The notes beneath the pieces were generated by a model. The model was given only the letters and a program-made list of their open reading frames with translations. It did no database searches and had not been told where the DNA came from. Positions 32,118 to 40,473 of a DNA stretch of 44,603 bases are shown in pieces. A program made the translations under genes and the position numbers. This DNA comes from UBA668 sp038328705 (GTDB taxonomy: Bacteria > Actinomycetota > Acidimicrobiia > Acidimicrobiales > Ilumatobacteraceae), in the NCBI GenBank assembly GCA_038328705.1, contig JBBQMG010000014.1:1-44603 (forward strand), read 5' to 3'. The number at the start of each line of letters is the position of its first letter. Positions within the stretch are counted from its first letter, which is position 1.

Positions 32118-32893
32118 TCTCCGTCCAGTCGTGGGGCATCGCCGGCTCCGTGGTGGATCATGGCCGGGCCGGGCTGGCGTGGCTGGGCCAGAGCCGTGGG
32201 GGAGCAGTCGATGCCGTGTCCCTGTCGCTCGCCAATCGACTGGTCGGCAACCCCGAAAGCAGCACCAGCATCGAGACATCAGGGGGTCTGGCACTCAGTT
32301 TCGGGCAGCCAACGATGATTGCGATTGCCGGCGCCGCCGCGGACGTGTCGGTGAGCGACGGCCCGGCAGTGGGGTGGGGGAGCCCGGTCGTGTTGCCCGC
32401 TGGCGCACGGCTACGAGTCGTCCGCCTGACTGATGGAGCCCGTCTCTACATCGCCGTGCGTGGCGGTGTCGTGCGGGCCGCCGACGAGCTGATCGTCGGC
32501 CCTGACCCGGCAACGCCGGCAGCGGTCCAATCGGCGCCACGAGCAGCTCTCTCCGCACAGTTGCGGGTGTGGCCGGGCCCACGGTTGGACTGGTTCGTCG
32601 CCACCGCGTGGCATGCACTGCTGGCTGCAACGTTCGAGGTCAACAGCACCAGCCGCGTCGGAGTCCGTCTCGGAGGCACCCCGTTGCTTCGCCAGCACGA
32701 CCGCCAGCTGCCATCCGAAGGCCTGGTCGAGGGGGCAATTCAGGTCCCACCAGATGGTCGGCCGATCATCATGCTGGCCGACCACCCCACGACCGGCGGC
32801 TACCCCGTCATTGCGGTGATCGACCCCGTCGACCTCCATCACGCAGCCCAAGCTGCCGCCGGCACGACACTCCGTTTCATCCCCGTCCGCTGA
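32114..32893 (+). CDS. pxpC: 5-oxoprolinase subunit PxpC (KipA-like), short form
   Basis: A 259-residue protein of the biotin-dependent carboxyltransferase-like family: SWGIAGSVVDHGRAGLAWLG, GGAVDAVSLSLANRLVGN, AIAGAAADV, RLYIAVRGGV, and the end ILADHPTTGGYPVIAVID is recognisable as IIMLADHPTTGGYPVIAVI. It is shorter than typical PxpC/KipA (about 310-335 residues), chiefly in the middle. The gene shares an ATGA-type overlap with pxpB. Catalytic partner of PxpA and PxpB in pyroglutamate hydrolysis. Confidence 0.9.
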   Translation: MISVQSWGIAGSVVDHGRAGLAWLGQSRGGAVDAVSLSLANRLVGNPESSTSIETSGGLALSFGQPTMIAIAGAAADVSVSDGPAVGWGSPVVLPAGARLRVVRLTDGARLYIAVRGGVVRAADELIVGPDPATPAAVQSAPRAALSAQLRVWPGPRLDWFVATAWHALLAATFEVNSTSRVGVRLGGTPLLRQHDRQLPSEGLVEGAIQVPPDGRPIIMLADHPTTGGYPVIAVIDPVDLHHAAQAAAGTTLRFIPVR

Positions 32894-32945
32894 CGGGTGA
32901 GAGTTTGGTCGGGCGGACTTCGGATTGGTGCGCTACGGTGCGCGC

Positions 32946-33998
32946 ATGGAGCGGCGAATTTTCGGGCTCGAGAATGAATACGGGGTGACGTGCACGCTGC
33001 GCGGCCAGCGTCGGCTCAGCCCCGACGAGGTTGCCCGCTATCTGTTCCGCAAGGTGGTCAGCTGGGGTCGCAGTAGCAACGTCTTCCTGCAGAACGGCGC
33101 CCGTCTGTACCTCGACGTCGGCTCGCACCCCGAGTACGCGACGCCCGAATGCGACAGCCTCTACGACCTTGTGGTGCACGACAAGGCGGGCGAGCGCATT
33201 CTTGATGGGCTATTGCAATCCGCCGAGCAGCGTCTTCGCGAAGAGGGCATTCGCGGCACGATCTACCTGTTCAAGAACAACACCGACTCCGCCGGCAACA
33301 GCTACGGCTGCCACGAGAACTACCTCACCAGCCGTGCCGACGACATGGCTCACTACGCGGAAGTATTGATCCCGTTCTTCGTCAGCCGCCAGATCTTCAC
33401 CGGCGCCGGCAAGGTGCTGCAGACCGCACGCGGCGCAACGTTCTCGATGGCACAACGTGCCGAGCACATCTGGGAGGGCGTCAGTAGCGCCACCACCCGC
33501 AGCCGCCCCATCATCAACACCCGCGACGAGCCCCACGCCGACGCCGAGAAGTACCGCCGGCTGCACGTCATCGTCGGCGACAGCAACATGAGCGAGTACA
33601 CCACCTTTGTCAAGGTCGGTTCGGCGGCGTGCATGCTGCGGATGTTGGAGGACCCCACGGTGGTGCTGCGCGACATGACGCTGGAGAACCCCATCCGCGC
33701 GATTCGCGACATCAGCCACGACATCACCTGCCGGCGCAAGGTGCGCCTTGCCAACGGCAGGGAGGTCAGCGCTCTCGACATTCAGCGTGAGTACCTCGAC
33801 CGGGCGCTGCGCTATGCCGACACCAAAGGCTTCCCACCGATGGAGCAAAAGGCGCTGGACATGTGGGAGCACTGCATCAGCACCATCGAGAACGACCCGT
33901 TGAAGTTGGACCGCGAAGTCGACTGGGTGATCAAGCACAACCTGATCGAAGCGTTCCGCGCGCGCCACGACCTGCCGCTGGGGCACGCCCGCGTGTAG
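32946..33998 (+). CDS. pafA: Pup-protein ligase PafA, truncated by an in-frame TAG
   Basis: The ATG opens MERRIFGLENEYGVTC (catalytic E9) and the frame runs through D57 in RLYLDVGSHPEYATPEC, KNNTDSAGNSYGCHENYL, RPIINTRDEPH and HVIVGDSNMSEYTTF: the complete carboxylate-amine ligase core of PafA, which joins the deamidated Pup C-terminus to substrate lysines. At codon 351 a TAG (33996-33998) stops translation, while the same frame continues to 34304 with perfect PafA sequence. With the TAG read as one residue the product is 452 residues, the length of M. tuberculosis PafA. The 350-residue product lacks the C-terminal domain. There is no sign of frameshift or other decay. Confidence 0.93.
   Translation: MERRIFGLENEYGVTCTLRGQRRLSPDEVARYLFRKVVSWGRSSNVFLQNGARLYLDVGSHPEYATPECDSLYDLVVHDKAGERILDGLLQSAEQRLREEGIRGTIYLFKNNTDSAGNSYGCHENYLTSRADDMAHYAEVLIPFFVSRQIFTGAGKVLQTARGATFSMAQRAEHIWEGVSSATTRSRPIINTRDEPHADAEKYRRLHVIVGDSNMSEYTTFVKVGSAACMLRMLEDPTVVLRDMTLENPIRAIRDISHDITCRRKVRLANGREVSALDIQREYLDRALRYADTKGFPPMEQKALDMWEHCISTIENDPLKLDREVDWVIKHNLIEAFRARHDLPLGHARV
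33996..33998 (+). other. In-frame amber codon inside pafA
   Basis: The aligned stretch of the paralogue Dop in this window reads DARLKALDLQYHD, with AAA (Lys) at the matching place; PafA reads HARV-stop-LLDLQYHD. A single A-to-T change in AAG would give TAG. TAG ends pup, dacB, the TetR and hydrolase genes and pafA itself, so it is an ordinary stop here. Confidence 0.85.
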
Positions 33999-34304
33999 CT
34001 GCTCGACCTGCAGTACCACGACATTTCACGCGAGCGCAGCCCCTTCTACAAGCTGCAGGACCGCGGAATGATCGAGCGCATGTGCCTCGACTCCGACATC
34101 GAGACCGCCATCGAGGTTCCACCGCAGACCACCCGTGCCCGGCTGCGCGGCGAGTTCGTGAAGCGGGCCAAGGAGCGCAAGCGTGACTACACCGTCGATT
34201 GGGTGCATCTGAAGCTCAACGATCAGGCGCAGCGCACCGTGTTGTGCAAGGACCCGTTCAAGAGCCGCGACGAGCGTGTCGAGAAGCTGATCGCCTCGCT
34301 CTAG
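33999..34304 (+). pseudogene. pafA: Severed C-terminal part of pafA after the TAG
   Basis: The 101 codons continue the PafA frame: LLDLQYHDISRERSPFYKLQ, PPQTTRARLRGEFVKRAKER, DYTVDWVHLKLNDQAQRTVL, CKDPFKSRDERVEKLIASL. This is the C-terminal domain expected of a Pup ligase and shows no further stop or frameshift. An in-frame ATG at 34068 could restart a 78-residue piece, but no ribosome binding site is visible. The domain is therefore either made by readthrough, not made at all, or intact in the real genome. Confidence 0.85.
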
Positions 34305-34367
34305 CACTGCGAGTGACGGCATTGACCTTCCGCTGCGCACGACCTCCTCACCGCTAGCGTGTGGCCG

Positions 34368-35099
34368 ATGTCTGACGAGCCGAGGCGATCCACGCAGATC
34401 GATGCCCTGATGAAGGATCTCTCGCCAGACGACCCTGGCCACCCGCTCGAGGAGGCTGCACCGCCGATTGCAGGTGGTGGAGTTGGAGGTGGCGGTAGCG
34501 ACAACGGTCCGCCGGCCGATATGACGCCTGACGACGACGACACCGCACCAGCGCCGGCTCCACGAAGGCGCAAGCGCGGCAACGCTTTTTCCGAATGGAT
34601 CATCGTGATTGGCGTTGCGGTCAGCGCGGCGCTTCTGGTTCGTGCCTTCGTGCTCCAGCAATTCGCTGTGTCTGGCTACTCGATGATCAACACCCTGCAC
34701 GACGGCGACCGCGTGCTGGTCAACAAGCTCAGCTATCGCTTGCACGACCCCCGGCGTGGCGACGTGGTGGTGCTCAAGACCATCGAGGGCGCGGGCGAAC
34801 GCGACCTGATCAAACGAGTAATCGCCCTGCCTGGCGAGACGGTCGAATACCGCTCGTGCGTCCTCTACATCGACGGCCGTGAGCTGGTAGAGCCCTACCT
34901 CGACCCGACAGTCGTGACGCCCACCAGTTGCGGAGAGGCGCAGCCCGCACTCGAGGTTCCCGACGACTCGGTCTTCGTGATGGGTGACAACCGCCCAGGG
35001 TCGAAGGACAGCAGAGCGCTCGGCCCCATCACCTACGGCAACCTCATCGGCCGGGCCTTCGTCGTCATTTGGCCGATGGGCGATTGGACGTGGCTGTAA
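34368..35099 (+). CDS. lepB: Signal peptidase I
   Basis: A 243-residue protein: a cytoplasmic, Gly/Pro/Asp-rich extension of about 70 residues, one transmembrane helix (SEWIIVIGVAVSAALLVRAF), the nucleophile in VSGYSM (S105), the general base in RDLIKRVIALPGE (K149), and the box VMGDNRPGSKDSR. It removes signal peptides from exported proteins outside the membrane, including probably the surface proteins encoded in this window. I use ATG 34368 rather than GTG 34359. It lies 63 bases after pafA. Confidence 0.95.
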   Translation: MSDEPRRSTQIDALMKDLSPDDPGHPLEEAAPPIAGGGVGGGGSDNGPPADMTPDDDDTAPAPAPRRRKRGNAFSEWIIVIGVAVSAALLVRAFVLQQFAVSGYSMINTLHDGDRVLVNKLSYRLHDPRRGDVVVLKTIEGAGERDLIKRVIALPGETVEYRSCVLYIDGRELVEPYLDPTVVTPTSCGEAQPALEVPDDSVFVMGDNRPGSKDSRALGPITYGNLIGRAFVVIWPMGDWTWL

Positions 35100-35104
35100 G
35101 CGCA

Positions 35105-35124
35105 CGCCGATCACGTGATCGGCG
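35105..35124. repeat. Perfect 20-base palindrome at the convergent lepB/GDPD gene ends
   Basis: CGCCGATCACGTGATCGGCG is fully self-complementary. It begins six bases after the lepB stop and contains the stop of the convergent phosphodiesterase gene. No T-run follows on either strand, so it may be a T-less bidirectional terminator or a protein site. Confidence 0.7.
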
Positions 35125-35845
35125 TCGGCGTACCCAATTGGTTGCGGTACGCATCCATCATTCGGTCCGGATAGTCGCAGTACACGCCGTCGAGACCCAT
35201 CCGTAGCGACCGTTCGAGGATGTGCGGCTCTTGCATGTCCCAGCCGAATGCTACGCGGTTGAAGCGATGCAACAGCACCACCAGTCCACCATTCCAGTCG
35301 CGATGGTGCATGTTGAGCGCGTCGATGCCATTTGCCGCCAGCGTGGCGGCGCGACGCTCGGCACCCTCCTTGATCCTCTGCAGCCCGGTGCTGTCCACCA
35401 GCCGGGCACCCTGGTCGCGCAGCGGTAACAGCGACTCCCACACCGGCGAACACAGCCACAGCCGCTCGAGCATTGCCGGTGCAGCCTCGCGGACGACATC
35501 GATCACGGCCTGCCCAGACGCGGGGTCCTTCAGGTCGAGCGAGAGGTGATAGGTCGACCCGCAGCGTTCCAGTAGGTCTGCCAGCGAGGGGATGTGCGAG
35601 GGCAGTTCGTCACGCCGATAACCGGAAATCGGCTTGCCACGGCCCATAGACCGCTTGACCAGCCCGTCATGATCGAGCACCGGCACCCCGTCGGCCGTGA
35701 CCCACACGTCGCTCTCCAGCCCGTTGGCACCGAGTTTGAGGCCAACTGTGAACGCTTCCAGCGTGTTCTCGGGCGCATACCCCTTGGCGCCACGGTGGGC
35801 GAACGCAATCGGAGTGTCGAGCAGCGAAGGGATCCGTTGTTGCAC
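35111..35845 (-). CDS. Glycerophosphodiester phosphodiesterase
   Basis: A 244-residue TIM-barrel enzyme with the catalytic FAHRGAKGYAPENTLEAF, ESDVWVTADGVPVLDHDG and the strand DLKDP. It hydrolyses glycerophosphodiesters to glycerol-3-phosphate and an alcohol. There is no signal peptide, so it is cytoplasmic. GTG start. It is the only minus-strand gene between lepB and tatB and is convergent with lepB. Confidence 0.92.
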   Translation of the reverse strand: MQQRIPSLLDTPIAFAHRGAKGYAPENTLEAFTVGLKLGANGLESDVWVTADGVPVLDHDGLVKRSMGRGKPISGYRRDELPSHIPSLADLLERCGSTYHLSLDLKDPASGQAVIDVVREAAPAMLERLWLCSPVWESLLPLRDQGARLVDSTGLQRIKEGAERRAATLAANGIDALNMHHRDWNGGLVVLLHRFNRVAFGWDMQEPHILERSLRMGLDGVYCDYPDRMMDAYRNQLGTPTPIT

Positions 35846-35891
35846 CTCGCGATGATGCCACGACTGACTTGCTAGCTCCTAGACTCGCCAC

Positions 35892-36371
35892 GTGTTCAAC
35901 GTTCAGGGCAGCGAGATGATCTTCCTGTTGCTCATCGCGCTCGTCGTGCTGGGGCCAGAAAAGCTGCCAGAAGCCGTCCGGAAGTTCACCAAGACCTACG
36001 CCGAGTTCAAGAAGACGATCGGTGGCTTCCAGAACGAATTCCGCGACGCGATGGACGAGCCGATACGAGAGTTGCGCGAGACCGCCAATCTGGTACGCGA
36101 TGCCGCGAAGTTCGATGTCGACGGTGGTGGCGCCGATGTGATGGAGAAGGCCACTCCACCCGTCAGCGAAATTGGGCCCAAGACCCCACCGGAAGTCCGG
36201 CGAGAAGCCGGGCTGAACTTCGGTAGTGCGAATCCCCGCCGCCAGGAACGTGTCGCTGCCGCCGACACGCCTGTCACCGAGTCGGACACCGACGTCGTGG
36301 CCGAGGCCGCCGAACCTCCGGTTGCCGAAGTAGCACCCACTCAAGACTCCACCGGGGATGCCACCGAATGA
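35892..36371 (+). CDS. tatB: Sec-independent translocase protein TatB
   Basis: A 159-residue protein with one short N-terminal membrane helix (SEMIFLLLIALVVLGPEKLP), an amphipathic helix (EAVRKFTKTYAEFKKTIGGF) and a long disordered acidic tail. The GPEKLP hinge and the length fit TatB rather than TatA. It forms the substrate receptor with TatC. The GTG start is at 35892, and it overlaps tatC by four bases. No tatA is adjacent. Confidence 0.88.
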   Translation: MFNVQGSEMIFLLLIALVVLGPEKLPEAVRKFTKTYAEFKKTIGGFQNEFRDAMDEPIRELRETANLVRDAAKFDVDGGGADVMEKATPPVSEIGPKTPPEVRREAGLNFGSANPRRQERVAAADTPVTESDTDVVAEAAEPPVAEVAPTQDSTGDATE

Positions 36372-37171
36372 AGGTTCCCTTTCGGGGCGGTTCTGATCAA
36401 CCAAAGGTTACGACGCCAGACGACCGTATGACACTGACGCAGCACCTCGCGGAGCTGCGCACCCGCATCATCCGTTCGGTGCTCGCGATCGTGTTCGGCA
36501 TCATCATCATCGTCGCGTTCTACGATCAGGTGCTCCGTTTCCTGCGCAAGCCGTACACCGATCTCTGCGCGAGGAAGCAGTGGGCGAACTGCGGTGAGCT
36601 GCAGTTCCTCGGTCCGTTGGAGGGCCTGTCGACACGGCTGTCCATCGCGACGTACGGCGGCATCATCATCGCCCTTCCCGTGCTGATGTGGCAGCTGTGG
36701 CGCTTCATCGTGCCGGCGCTGCACGCCAAGGAGAAGAAGTACGCGATTCCGTTCGTGCTGTCCTCGGTGTTCCTCTTTCTGCTCGGTGGGCTCATTGCCT
36801 ACTGGACACTTGGACCCGCACTCGACTTCCTGATTTCGTGGGCCGGCAGCGATGTGCAGGCCAATTTCCAGGTCAGTAAGTACATCAGCCTGGTCGGCCT
36901 GATGATCGCTGCGTTCGGAATCGCCTTCGAATTCCCCGTGTTGCTCGTGTTCTTGCAGCTGGTTGGTGTGCTCACGCCGCAGATGTTGGCCAAGCAGTGG
37001 CGTTACGCAATCGTCATCATCTTCGTGATCGCGGCGGTCATCACCCCCAGCGGCGACCCGTACTCGATGATGGCGCTGGCCGGGCCGATGACACTCTTCT
37101 ACCTCATCTCGATCCTCATCGGGCTGTATGCACAGAAGCGAAAGCGCGCCCGCGAAGCCGCAGAAGAGTGA
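36368..37171 (+). CDS. tatC: Sec-independent translocase protein TatC
   Basis: A 267-residue six-helix membrane protein with the conserved start MTLTQHLAELRTRIIRSVLA, the FxxPF-like LKPLEGL region here as LGPLEGLSTRLS, and GIAFEFPVLLVFLQLVGVLT. TatC binds the twin-arginine signal of folded export substrates. An N-terminal extension of about 20 residues precedes the family start. The same tat-helY linkage is known next to the proteasome genes in M. tuberculosis (Rv2094c-Rv2092c). Confidence 0.95.
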   Translation: MKVPFRGGSDQPKVTTPDDRMTLTQHLAELRTRIIRSVLAIVFGIIIIVAFYDQVLRFLRKPYTDLCARKQWANCGELQFLGPLEGLSTRLSIATYGGIIIALPVLMWQLWRFIVPALHAKEKKYAIPFVLSSVFLFLLGGLIAYWTLGPALDFLISWAGSDVQANFQVSKYISLVGLMIAAFGIAFEFPVLLVFLQLVGVLTPQMLAKQWRYAIVIIFVIAAVITPSGDPYSMMALAGPMTLFYLISILIGLYAQKRKRAREAAEE

Positions 37172-37183
37172 GCCGATAGCACG

Positions 37184-39832
37184 GTGCGTACCGACCGGTC
37201 CGAGCTCATTGCGCACTACGAGTTTCCGCTGGACATGTTCCAGTTGCGGGCGCTCGATGCGCTCGACGACGGTGAATCCGTGCTGGTGGCCGCGCCGACG
37301 GGCAGCGGCAAGACGGTGGTGGCCGAGTACGCAATTGATGCTGCGGTCGCAGATGGAAAGCGAGCGTTCTACACAGCCCCGGTGAAGGCGCTGTCGAACC
37401 AGAAGTACCACGATCTGGTCGCACGGCTGGGCCCGCAGCAGGTCGGCCTGCTCACCGGCGACAACAACATCAACGGTGACGCACCGGTCGTGGTGATGAC
37501 CACGGAGGTGCTGCGCAACATGATCTATGCGCGCAGCCCGGCCCTGAAAGACCTCGCCGTTGTCGTACTCGATGAAGTGCACTTCCTGCAGGACACGTAT
37601 CGCGGCCCGGTCTGGGAAGAAGTCATCATTCACCTACCGGTGCGTGTGCGACTGGTGTGTCTGTCGGCGACCGTGAGCAACGCTGCCGAGCTGGCCGAGT
37701 GGATCACGACGGTGCGTGGCGCAACGAAGGCCATTGTCGAAGACCGACGGCCCGTTCGCCTCGACAACCTGTACCTGATCGGCGACAGGACGCACGACCG
37801 GCTGTCGCTGCTGCCCGTGCTCATCAACGGTCGCCCCAACCACGAGGCAATGCGAGTGGATGCCGAGGCAGCGCGCAGCAATCGCGATCGCAAGGGTAGC
37901 AACAAGCAGCAGGGCCGCCGGCGGCTGTACACACCGTCGAGGCTGGAAGTGGTGGAGGTGCTCGACCGCCACGGGATGTTGCCGGCGATCTGTTTCATCT
38001 TCAGTCGCAATCAGTGCGACGAGGCCGCGCGCAGCGTGCTGGCGGCAGGGGTGCACCTCACCACCGGAGCCGAACGTGAGCGAGTGCGTGAGATCGTGGA
38101 TGCACGCCTCGGCGGAATCGACCCCGCAGACCTGGCAGTGCTCGGCTACGGCCAGTTCCTCGCCCAACTGGAGGCGGGGGTCGCCGCCCACCATGCGGGC
38201 ATGGTGCCGCCGTTCAAGGAGGCTGTCGAAGCGTGCTTCGTCGAGGGATTGGTCAAGGTGGTCTTCGCCACCGAGACGCTCGCGGTCGGCATCAACATGC
38301 CGGCCAAGACGGTCGTCATCGAAAAGCTCAGCAAGTTCACCGGCGACCACCACACCTTCCTGACACCTGGGGAGTACACCCAGCTGACCGGGCGGGCCGG
38401 CCGTCGTGGTCTCGATGACCTGGGCAATGCAGTCGTGCTGTGGAGCCCGTTCGTACCCTTCGAGCAGGTCGCTGCGCTGGCCAGCAGTCGCACGTTCCAT
38501 CTCAACTCTGCGTTCCGGCCGACGTACAACATGGCAGCCAATCTGGTGCGCTCGTACACCAGCGAGCGCGCCCATCATCTGCTCAACCTCTCCTTCGCTC
38601 AGTACCAGGCTGATCGTGATGTGGTGAAGGTCGAAGCCCGCCTCGAGCGCCGCCAGGAGCACCTCTCCACGCTGCTGGAGAAGGCCCGCAGCCCCTTCGG
38701 CGACATCGACGACTATCGCCGCCTGAAGAGCGGCACCGATGCGGGGCCGCGAGCAGGCGTGATCGTGCGCGACGATCCGATCTCACTGGCGCTGATGAAG
38801 CTTCGTCCGGGCGACATCGTCTACATCGAGAAGGGCCGTTACTCGGGGCGTGCTGCAGTGTTGGCCAACGCTCATCGCAAGGGCGGGGTGCGCCTGACCA
38901 CCATCACCACACGGCGCGACCTGTTGATGTTGACCGCGCTCGATTTCGACGAGCCTCCGACAGCAATCGGCCGCATCGAACTTCCGGCCGACTTCGCACC
39001 CAATCGTAACGACTTCCAACGATCAGTCGCCGCTCGTCTGGAACAGGCCGAAGTCGCGCCACACAAGCGCAGCCGACGTCCAGCGGAACCCGAGTACGAC
39101 GGCGAGCATCCGGTGGAGGACGACCCTGATCTGGCCGACCGGCTGAAGGCCGCCAACCAGGCAGACAGAGTGGCGCGCGAAATCGATGACCTTCGCGTAC
39201 GTGTGCGCGGCCGCAGTTCGTCGATCGCCCGTGACTTCGACCGCGTCTTGGGCGTTCTCGAGTATTGGGGCTACGTCGAAGGGTGGACGCTGACCGAGGC
39301 AGGCGAGACCCTGTCGCGGTTGTTCCATGAGAGCGACCTTCTCGTCGTCGAGTGCGTCCGCCGAGGCCTGCTCGACGGACTTGATCCGGCTGCCCTGGCC
39401 GGCCTTGCGAGCGTGTTCGTCTACGAGCACCGCAGCCCCGAGCCGCCACCCACGCCGTGGTATCCGTCGTCCGATGTGCGTGGCAAGTGGCAGGCGATTG
39501 CCCGCATCAGCTACGAACTGCAGGACGCCGAGGAGGCCGCTGGGCTCAGCGTGCACCGCCCACCGGACCCCACCTTCATCGCGGTCGCCTACGCGTGGGC
39601 AGCAGGCGAGGGGTTCGCCGATGTCGTTGCGCAGGAGGAACTGTCCGGTGGCGACTTCGTGCGCACGATGAAGCAACTCATCGATCTTCTACGCCAGTTC
39701 GCGATCGTCGCGCCGCTGAAGACCACCCGCCGTGCTGCCGATGCCGCCGCCGAAGCGCTGTTCCGAGGCGTCGTCGCGTCGTCGAGCTCGGTAGAAGTCG
39801 CCGATCCTGAACCCGAGCACGGAGCCCCGTGA
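37184..39832 (+). CDS. helY: Ski2-like DEVH-box RNA helicase HelY
   Basis: An 882-residue superfamily 2 helicase: Walker A AAPTGSGKT (37-44 core), VVVLDEVHFLQD (DEVH 130-133), SATVSN, and the motif VI TGRAGRRGLD, followed by a long C-terminal part related to Mtr4/Ski2 (arch and helical domain: GDIVYIEKGRYSGRAAVLAN). A basic insertion (RSNRDRKGSNKQQGRRR) lies between the RecA domains. It probably unwinds structured RNA. GTG start 12 bases after tatC. It overlaps the next gene by four bases. Confidence 0.95.
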   Translation: MRTDRSELIAHYEFPLDMFQLRALDALDDGESVLVAAPTGSGKTVVAEYAIDAAVADGKRAFYTAPVKALSNQKYHDLVARLGPQQVGLLTGDNNINGDAPVVVMTTEVLRNMIYARSPALKDLAVVVLDEVHFLQDTYRGPVWEEVIIHLPVRVRLVCLSATVSNAAELAEWITTVRGATKAIVEDRRPVRLDNLYLIGDRTHDRLSLLPVLINGRPNHEAMRVDAEAARSNRDRKGSNKQQGRRRLYTPSRLEVVEVLDRHGMLPAICFIFSRNQCDEAARSVLAAGVHLTTGAERERVREIVDARLGGIDPADLAVLGYGQFLAQLEAGVAAHHAGMVPPFKEAVEACFVEGLVKVVFATETLAVGINMPAKTVVIEKLSKFTGDHHTFLTPGEYTQLTGRAGRRGLDDLGNAVVLWSPFVPFEQVAALASSRTFHLNSAFRPTYNMAANLVRSYTSERAHHLLNLSFAQYQADRDVVKVEARLERRQEHLSTLLEKARSPFGDIDDYRRLKSGTDAGPRAGVIVRDDPISLALMKLRPGDIVYIEKGRYSGRAAVLANAHRKGGVRLTTITTRRDLLMLTALDFDEPPTAIGRIELPADFAPNRNDFQRSVAARLEQAEVAPHKRSRRPAEPEYDGEHPVEDDPDLADRLKAANQADRVAREIDDLRVRVRGRSSSIARDFDRVLGVLEYWGYVEGWTLTEAGETLSRLFHESDLLVVECVRRGLLDGLDPAALAGLASVFVYEHRSPEPPPTPWYPSSDVRGKWQAIARISYELQDAEEAAGLSVHRPPDPTFIAVAYAWAAGEGFADVVAQEELSGGDFVRTMKQLIDLLRQFAIVAPLKTTRRAADAAAEALFRGVVASSSSVEVADPEPEHGAP

Positions 39833-40440
39833 CCATTCGTCGTGGCGGGCCATGGGGCGAACAGGTGCAGTCGCCCGACTTCATCAGGGTCGTCCCAACG
39901 GACCGCGACGCCCGCGACTGGGTTCTCGCCACGCGCAAAGCTTCCAGGCCGATGGAGCCGGTCGGACTCGGCGGGGGCGACATGGCCCGCACCCTTGGCG
40001 GTGGTACGCCCGGTCGCTTCCCCGGCCTCGTCGTGAGCGCGCCGATCGACCTCCTCAGAGTTGATGCAGGGGACCGAACGACGTGGGCCGTCGCGCACGT
40101 CGTGGCTCGTCGGGGGTGGTGGCGCGGCGAAGTGTGGCTGGCGATGAACGCCCAGTTCTACGGCGAGTACGACGTCGCTCCGCGTTCGCATCCAAACGAC
40201 GGCAAGGTCGACGTGGTGCATGTGCAGTCTGCGATGCCAATGCGGGCGCGCCGCCAGGGCCGCGAGCGAGCCCGCACCGGTACGCACCTTCCGCACCCGC
40301 AGTTGCAGACAACACAATCCGCCTCGGTCACTGCAACATTCGAGGCGCCGTTGGTGGTGTGGGTGGACGGTGTGCGGTGGGGCACAGCAACCGACATCAC
40401 CGTCACGTGCGAGCCCGATGCGCTGCAGGTCTACGCCTGA
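39829..40440 (+). CDS. Protein resembling the C-terminal domain of diacylglycerol kinase/YegS
   Basis: A 203-residue protein. The second half has the layout of the beta-rich C-terminal domain of bacterial lipid kinases: WLAMNAQFYGEYDVAPRSHP, NDGKVDVVHVQ, and the end PLVVWVDGVRWG, ITVTCEPDALQVYA. The N-terminal catalytic domain with the GGDGT motif is missing; the first half instead is GGxG-rich (GLGGGDMARTLGGGTPGRFPG). So kinase activity is not expected. The GTGA overlap with helY suggests co-translation. Function unknown; the family link is my reading of pattern, not a search. Confidence 0.6.
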   Translation: MTIRRGGPWGEQVQSPDFIRVVPTDRDARDWVLATRKASRPMEPVGLGGGDMARTLGGGTPGRFPGLVVSAPIDLLRVDAGDRTTWAVAHVVARRGWWRGEVWLAMNAQFYGEYDVAPRSHPNDGKVDVVHVQSAMPMRARRQGRERARTGTHLPHPQLQTTQSASVTATFEAPLVVWVDGVRWGTATDITVTCEPDALQVYA

Positions 40441-40473
40441 TGCGTCAGCGGCGGGGCAGTAGGGTCATCGATC

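Noticed and set aside
33996..33998. Genome-wide recoding of TAG as an amino acid
   Set aside because: TAG is the natural stop of pup, dacB, TetR, the hydrolase, a small membrane protein and pafA itself. Reading through them would add foreign sequence, so recoding is not general.
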